Assembly: GCA_947086415.1 (NCBI GenBank)
Contig: OX352307.1
Span: 24,277,993-24,341,992 of the forward strand
Direction: 5' to 3'
Length of the DNA stretch: 64,000 nt
From: Pammene aurita
Taxonomy: Eukaryota > Arthropoda > Insecta > Lepidoptera > Tortricidae
The position numbers were made by a program, and so were the translations under genes. A model generated the notes under the pieces. That model worked only from the letters and a program-made list of their open reading frames with translations. It made no database searches and had not been told where the DNA came from. Below are positions 10,901 to 19,900 of the stretch, piece by piece (position 1 is the first letter of the stretch; each line of letters begins with the position of its first letter).

Positions 10901-13900
10901 ACCAGCTATGAAACTGACTTACTGCATTGTTCAGTATCTTCAGATGCAACGCAGCCAGATGCAGCGCACCGGCGCGGTGAGCGAGGGCACATAGTCGCGG
11001 TTCTAATGCGAGGAAACGCAGCGCGCCTGCTCCGTAAACGCAGCATTCACCTTCTGACAGTGGGTCGGCGCGCCCGCAACCTTCTACTAGCAGCTCTGAA
11101 GACAAATCAATTATAAATCCTTAGTGTTCATCCGATGCTAGATGCTGCTAATGCTGCGAGAAGAGCAATGACATTCACTTCTGCCGACAGAGACCGTCAC
11201 GGAGTTTAATTTAGCTTATTCCAACGAAATTTATACAATAGAAGCACGTCTAATTATTTTATCTTACCTAACAAATTAGTATTTCTGAAGAAGTGATCAT
11301 TCTTGTCATTCCTTGCAATCTTAAAGACCAGTTTGCAAGCGGCAGCTAAATGTGCTCCTGTTACTCTCATCTGAAAGCAATTATGGGAATTTATGTTATC
11401 AAATGTAATTGATTTGCTGTCACGTGAAAGTAAATAAATTCCGTTTTTTTCTCACCGTAAGCATTGCTCTGGCTATAGCGACCAGCACTCTCTCATCATC
11501 GCTATCAATATGAGTGTAGAATGAACGCAGTATCATATCTCTTAGACTGCTAGCTGGCGTGGACTTCTCCAGAACGTTTTGAAGCGCCTCCATTAGCAGA
11601 ACTGTTCGTTCCACGTCGTAGCTACGCTGGGCAAGAGCCTCAGCGAGCTCTAGCGCTGTCATGCTGAAAGAAACAGGTTTGAGTAGAATTCTAAGCGAGA
11701 AGAGAGAGAGATTGTGCAGCTATCAAGTGAGTCGTAGACCAGGCAGAAGTAGATGGTCTCAGACAGCGAAAATGATTTATGAGCAGATGGGTCGTCAGAG
11801 GAATGTACAAGAAAAGTTATTATTAGAGAACAGTGGATAGATATCATTGACAGCCACTCTTTCAAGAGTAAAACCAGAAAACTACGGAACCCTAAAAATA
11901 CCTTTCCAAATCTACAGATGTTGAAGTATTAGGTAGTTGCACTGCGAGATGTTTGACGGGGATGTTTCCCAGTGGATATCCACCTCCAACGTCATACGAT
12001 TGTGCTTTCGTCGTTGCAAAGTGCTTGCGTTTCCCTGTGCTTCCCGGGTCTGGACTCAAAGCTACGAACAGTAAAATACATTTGTATTTCTACTTTCAAG
12101 TTTGACAAAATAACCTAATCCATTTAACAATAAACAAGTAATTCTTCGATTGTATAATAGTAGTGAAAAGTCAGCTTACATTTACTGTTAGGTTCCATGC
12201 TGAGGTCGTAGCCACTGTCATGACCGAGAGGCAGCGTCACCGATATGACGTTGGACAGGTCATGATCGTTTTTCGACCCTAAGCATAAGGATATATTCAA
12301 ATCTCAAAGCAATATACAATAAAAGAAGAAATAATAATATATAATAGAAGTAAGAAAGATGTGTTAAACGAACATTTGACGGATCTATAACGCGAATTAA
12401 ATGTATTTAATTTGAGTTTAAACTGGTAATTTTAAGGTAAATAAATTTAATTCGCGTTAGACCGTTTAATATGTGTAAAAAGAGTGATAGTTTTAAACGT
12501 TAGGTATATAAGAAATATGTGGAATGAAAAACAAAGAAATAAGAAGACAAAAAGAGAGGCAATGGCACTTCTAAGAGTAAAACGGATAAGTTGCAGTTGC
12601 ACATACTTAATACAAAAATACAGAACAAAATAACGATAGTTAGTTATATAATTTTCGTTGATTTAATTTCATCCTTCCGTTTTTGAACCTCATTTTAGAG
12701 CTCAAAGAGGACCCAGTGTACTGATGATGGACCCTTTTACGGTAGCTACATACCATCAGGCGGGCCGTATACTGGTTTGTCACCGTCGCGGTAAAAAAAA
12801 ATCATTTTTGTAAAATAACCGGCATTTACATTCTGATACTGCCATTAGATGTTTTTGCGTTCCAGCCAAGTGAGTGGACTTACCATCAGGCGTGGTCTGC
12901 CCTGTAGTGTTCCTACGATGCAAAGGTTTGCTCTTCCCACTGAGATGTGGAAGCTTGGGGAAAGCACTCCATCCATCGCCAGCTCTTTCTGTAGTCTGAC
13001 GAGAAGGCTGACGGGCCAAAACATAAGTAACATATATTGCGTTTACAAAATCTACCCGGAGCTTTATATTTCCGGATGTAACAGGAATATCCAATGGCAG
13101 AAATCAGTCAAGATGATAAACTAACATAACTGACAACCATAAACAGCTTTCTTAAACTGATGCTACGGGATCAACCAGCAATACCGGCATGTAGGCATTG
13201 TAGGTACAGTCGCCATCAAATATATCAGAGCGGCCAAGGTAGTCAAAAATATCTGAACATGCAGTTTATTGCCTTGAGAATAGAGGCGTTGTTCAGATAT
13301 TTGTGGCCACCTTGGCTGCTCCGATATATCTGATGACGACTGTACCAACGAACGTGTAACAGTTTAGGAGAGAACTTGAAGGGCAAATTACCTTTTCATT
13401 GCGAAAGCATCAGCTTCTGGTGGGTTTTGTATAATATATTAATTGCCCTTCACGTTACATCATGACCTTGTAAAAAAACAAGTATCAATTCAAAATCGTA
13501 TCACTTACAGGCTTCTTCCTGGCATTCTGGGTGTCGGGATGGAGGACATTGTTGATCTCCTCCTCGAGACCGGCGACTCGTGCATCCTCACTGCTCTCGC
13601 TCAGGCTCAGGTATTTGAGGCTACAAACATATGCTTATCATTAAGTAATACAGTACGAATAATTCTTCTTCGAATAACTCACAAGCTTTTTCATTTTTGA
13701 TCTTCTAAAAATATACTAAAAATATTAAATAAAAGTTTGAGAATATGTTTTGGAATATTAACCTTTTGAACGCTTTCATATTTGAATGAAGTGATCACTC
13801 ACACGCCAAGCACTGTTGCGTTATCAAAAAAGACGAATCTCGTATAGTGCTGTGCAAAACAATTCATAATAGATTTTAGTCATGATCAAAGTACACCTTC

Positions 13901-16900
13901 ACTCCGACCCCTTTATGGGTTGTTGGCGTGGTTGGCACGACGACACAAGACCTCTTTAGGGGTTCTTGGCGTTCAAAGGGTTAGGAAACTTTTATATACT
14001 GATCAGTACAAAGTGAACTCTGTGCGAACTGAGTGGCCGCCTGGCCGCACGAGTGGCGGCGTCCGGCGAGGTGTGAACAAATGCAACGGTATCGGAGTGG
14101 CCTGAGTGAACGCGGCTCAAATCTTGAAAGCTCGACGCAGCGCCGGTCGCGTAGCCGAACGCGCCACTGAACCTTCGTCCACTAAACCTTCGTCCACTGA
14201 GAGCGTTTTCGCACTGTCCGATCCGATATCGAATGTTGGATGGCCCAAGGAAAAAAGAAGCTGCTAGAGTACTCTCTAGCATTAAGTCCACCTTTTTTGC
14301 GTTAGAGCTTTCTTTTGAGCAATGAAGAATTTAAGAAAAAAAAACCGGCTAAGTGCGAGTCGGACTCGCGCACCGAGGGTTCCGTACAAACCTTTACAGC
14401 TTAAAGGTATTATAGACCTGAGTATTTGATATGAATTTCAATTTAATACCTCTACGCGTTCATGAGGAAAGGGGTATTAACTTTAAAATTATTAAAAATA
14501 TTTTTATTAGATGGTGTAGCTAAAAATTTACGGTTTTCGCTATTTTTCCTTTATCTCTGTGCTATAAGACGTTGCTTCGTACCAAATTTCAAGATTCTGA
14601 GTTAACGGAAAGTACCCTGCAGGTTTTGATTCCCTTGCGAGTTTCGAAAATTTGCGGCATAAACGGCTGTATCTTTTGATTTCGTTGGCTTAGAAGTTTG
14701 ATTTTTCACAGCTCCAAGGGACAGTAGACTTGAGTATTTGATATAAATTTCAGCTTGATACCTCCACGCGTTCCTGAGAAAAAGGGTCTTGACAGATGGA
14801 CGGACAACAAAGTGATCCTATAAGGGTTCCGTTTTTTCCTTTCGAGGTAACGAACCCTAAAAATATAGAAATCACAAATTTTAAATTTGTCTTCTTCGTG
14901 GTCCTATCCGACATCCGATATCGGATCGGATAATGTGAATACGCAGTGAGGCCGTAGACTTACTCGAACGCACTAGGCGGGCGGGGATCTCTGCGCGCTC
15001 GCTCCCCGAACAGTACGCGCTGCGGCTCGCGCGGTGTGAACGGGCGACGCGTACGCAGCGGGCGCAGCGCACCGCTGCCCGCGCTGCTCGACGCTCCGTT
15101 CATGTCTGTTGAGTTAAACATAAATCTAGTAGTCCGCTCTGACTAACAACTCGCGATTCTTGCAATCGAATCCAGCTCCAGTTTAACGGGACACCTACGA
15201 TAATCACTATTCCGCATTCTAGATCCACAATATTGTAACATATTTTTATCGATCCTGAACGTACTTTAATCATGAAATAAAACAATTAAAAACGGATTTT
15301 ATCGCGTGTATTGAGCTTAAATTACATCCCGACGTTTCGAACACTTTACAGCGTTCGTTGTCAACGGGTCGAAGACAATATTATGTACTTTAATCAATAA
15401 ATTTTATAGATTTTAACTACGCTTCAGCAAACTTTCGTTTCAATTTGCATACTTAACTGTACTGGACTAATGTTATTGCGGAATAAACTATCAAAAATCA
15501 AGAAACTTCGAAATGCAGGGACGTGCAGGTAGAGGTGACAGACGTTAAATGTAAGAACTTCATTTCGCTACGCTCCGTTAATTCGATGAGCATTTTTATC
15601 CCATATTTTTTAACAGCTCGGCAAATGCAGGTCAGAAAATTTTGCAAGTTGCAAAAGCCGCTTGCATTTAAGATTCGATATATACCTGTCCCCACGAATG
15701 AATGGAAATCAAACATTTCCTTTCTCCAAGAAGTTGTATTTTTTTTAACTGCGCTGCTTGCATATTTGTACATTTCACCTAACCTTGATTTTACGTTAAT
15801 TTTACCAATATATCCACGAGTTATTTCAGACATAAAAGTTATACCGGATAAGTCACACAAACAGCCCAGAAGTATGTAGCGGTAGTTATTCAAAATTTCT
15901 TGTTTACGTCACTCGAATTCGATTCGATTATCAACTTCTATAAGTACATGTAGTATCTTAAGTAGATACATGAAACTCAATAACAAGCTACCGCTTAAGT
16001 ACATGAAACATGAAACCCAATAACGAGCAGCAATTCACGCCATATCTAGAATCTTAAATCATTTAACCACATACCTAAAACTGTTATCGAGTACCAACTT
16101 ACCAGGTAGTTACACCGAGTTCTATAACCTCTCTGAATAATTAAAACTAGAAATAAATCGTGGCCATTTACTGGCAGTAGCGTGTAGGTACTGTCGCCTC
16201 ACCGTAGCAACCGAGAAACAAGGCCGTGGGGGTGTAACTTACGGCAATCGGTAGTGTTGGTGTGAACTATGAGTGCATTCAACCTGCAGAAATACGGCGC
16301 CGACTGGACTGCTACAGCGACCTAATTTCAAAAGTAGATTGATGTCATATTTTGAGAATGTCGAATGAATATAATTTTGATTTTTTTTTCTAATTATTTA
16401 TTACTTCAAGTAACAAAATTTGGTACTATAAAAGTTCTGAGAACATTTTAGAACGTGCTAATTAGTATTTATGATAGTACTATAATGGTGTTGTAAACCT
16501 TTACCTAACCCCAAATAGGCCCTAGTTTTATCACTGATTTATTCTATAAACATTACATAAAGGCTCTCACGGTGATAAATCAGCCGTATGATTAAAATAT
16601 CTGTAACGTTTATGTCATAATTTGGAACTATAAAAGTAACCAAAACATGTTTATAGTGCTATTTTGCACCGTAACCGAATCCAGTGAATTTTTTTATCAC
16701 CAAAAGAATCGTGTTATGTGCTGTCATCGTCGTGAGGTTTCACAAGAAATTAAACATAAGTCTGTAAGTCATTCGCCATTGTCCCTTAAAGCGACTTATA
16801 AATGTACATACTAAAAAACCTTCGTGAAGCTTAGCTCTGCCGGTATTTTCACTTGCGAAAATAATTGTATTGATAAAATCATTATGCTGATTATAAATTT

Positions 16901-19900
16901 GACAATGCACCTTCATATTTTTACTGTTATAATTAAATTTAAATTAATAAAATCAGGACTTGTCCCGACTGTGGCTGCTATAGTACACATGGTCTTCAGT
17001 CGTGCTGCTAATGTGCTATCACTTTCAGAAATCGGCAGCCATATTTTAATGGATTTAAGCGATGTTGAGGGAGCATTTAAAAAGCTAAAACATTACGTAA
17101 TGGTAGTGCAAAGTCCTTTTATAGTACAGATTTGTCATGTAATAGTGTTTACGATACTGCTACAATACTAGTACTATAAAAGTTAATTCGACGCATTATT
17201 AGTGCATAATAGGAACATAAAAGTGTCAGAAAAGTGTCTATAGTATTAAATAGTACTATAATCGCTTTTTGAAAATCTATTACAGTGCAACACTTCACAG
17301 ATTATTTTTTATAGTCCTTTAAGCGTTCTAAGAGCTAAATTATAGAACTGAAATGCTCTTTAATTTATAGAACCAAAACGCTCTATTAAAAACCTTTATG
17401 GTACAAGCAGTCACAATGGTTACCATTATAGGCCTACTATATCACAGTTTGGTGATAAAAGGCCTTAGTTATAGAAGCTTTTGTTACATATTTAGAGTGT
17501 TAAAGTCTCATTTAAATATTGACTATTCACTGCTTGTATGGCTTAAGAAACAAATAATATTTACTTTTCATTGCAGTAATATTCGATTTTACTCAGCCCT
17601 CGCTACGTCCAGTAGGTAAGTACTATTTAAGAGTCCGGTAACGGTTTATTTTGATTTCGCTCAATTTTTTGATACCATTTGCAGCAAGTAACAAGATTTC
17701 TATTATTTTGTATACATACTTATTTTATAAGATATTCTATGTTTATTTTATGTTTCATTTATAAATAATGCACCTTAATTAACAGCTGTTTCGCGATTTT
17801 TGCTTGGAGAGGTGAAAAAAGTACGATTTTTAAAAATTAAAATTATGTTTTCCAACGTATTTAAAAAACATAAATACGTTGGAAAATTAGTCGTTTAAGG
17901 AATAAGTGAAACAGTTTTTTTATTTCATTTTCATATATATTTTTCAAGCAAGAGTATGCTTAGTAGGTAGACCAATTTTAGGAAAAATTGCCGAAGTTTA
18001 GGTGGTATTTTTAAGAATGTATTAAAGTATTTCATAAAATTTTAAATGTAATAAAAATAAACTTAACTTTATGGTCTAATCACATAAAACATATTAATGA
18101 ACATAAAAAAAGCGACAAGTTTGCACGAATCAAAGTCATCACTAAACAAGCTGTGTATGAATCGAGTTTTCGTGTATTCAATTATAATATATATGTATCA
18201 AAAGTATTTTTTTGCAATATTAAGATTCAAACTATCTAATACAATTCATGTGCGTTATTTAATTATTAGCGATTTTCGTGTTCAAATCGTTACCGGACTC
18301 TTAAGTAGTAGTATGTTGACCGCGGGGTCAAACACCGCGCCGCGCAGGTTAGAAAAGTTCCAATCTGAATTACTTACACGCTTTCCAAGTTGGCTCTTAA
18401 ACCAAATTGAGAGAAACATTCATACCTTGGTATGTAGGTATAGACGGAGAGCTAGCCACGTCAGATATGACACAATAATGAGAGCGACGAAACCCCTCTC
18501 GTTAGTTTCATATACTATGCTTATTTCTAGATCCGGACATCTGGCAGCTGTAAAGTGGTGGAGGTCAAAGAATGCAACCCACTTTAAGAATACAAATCCT
18601 AGAGTTCTGGTTTTGATGCAGTATTATGAAAAATTATATAAATAATTAGATCAGTATCATTGCCAAAAGTTTCTGATGGGGGAAGGTAGTCCAAAACGAC
18701 GTATAATGTAATTCATAGTTTGTCACCTACTGTTTCTGTTTCCGAAATATTACGCAATGTATTTTGTTCTAATGTTAAAATATAGGCCCCGTCCTCCATA
18801 AATAAGATAACCTCGGCCGTTTTTACCTATTTTGGTGTTACTTTTTTTCAATTCAAAAAACTTTGCGAGTCTGTCACTCTGACATCCACCCATTAAAAGC
18901 TGCCAAATGCCCGGATCTAGCAATAAAGATAGTATTGCAATCTTACTAGTTGGGTTTCATTGCTCTCATTATTGTGTCATATCCAGTGATCGGAATAGGT
19001 AGTGCCATTTCAGGTGAATGACCTTAAACATTGTACAGAACATGGATAAGACTTGAGATACTTCGACTCGTATTTCTCACAGAAAATTTTCTTCAAAACG
19101 CAAAAGTAAAAAAAAATTGTCATTATAAATACATCATTCATTTAAAATTACTTTCGTTTAACAATTACAATTAACAATAATACAATCATAAAATAAAACA
19201 CGAAACATCAACATCATTATATTAAATAAACATAATTAAATTACTACTTTCTTTGAAATTATAGTAGCAAACCATATTTTTTTCAATATTTTCTATTGTC
19301 AACTATTTCTTTTAACGTCCAATATCTAACTGAAACCACATTTTCACAGGCTTTTTTTCATAGGTTCTTTAAAACATTTTTTAAACCATACACAGACTTT
19401 AAAATTTTCATATCAAATCCCGGGGTTAAAAACTATATCCATACTAAGCTTACACACCGAAGTCCCGCGAAATGGCACTACCAATTCAGATCACTGGTCA
19501 TATCTGACGTGGCCAGCTCTTAGACCAGTACCTAATAATGTTACTATAGGTCAGATGTTACATCGCAGATCGGTATAAGGTTACACGATTAAAATTATGT
19601 TTCATTGCTCTCATTATTGTGTCATATCCAGTGATCGGAATAGGTAGTGCCATTTCAGGTGAATGACCTTAAACATTGTACAGAACATGGATAAGACTTG
19701 AGATACTTCGACTCGTATTTCTCACAGAAAATTTTCTTCAAAACGCAAAAGTAAAAAAAAATTGTCATTATAAATACATCATTCATTTAAAATTACTTTC
19801 GTTTAACAATTACAATTAACAATAATACAATCATAAAATAAAACACGAAACATCAACATCATTATATTAAATAAACATAATTAAATTACTACTTTCTTTG

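Noticed and set aside
14008..14180. G+C-rich patch in ARMC2 intron 2, checked as a possible missed exon
   Set aside because: Exons 2 and 3 join in phase without it; it sits next to 'cgatccgatatcg' repeat ends that recur at 14,906-14,930.
15498..15893. Overlapping 118- and 131-residue frames on both strands
   Set aside because: No domain, no splice context, opposite-strand overlap; ordinary A+T-rich open frames.
18097..18645. 182-residue open frame in ARMC2 intron 1
   Set aside because: It overlaps the MITE A left end, has no recognisable domain and A+T-driven composition.
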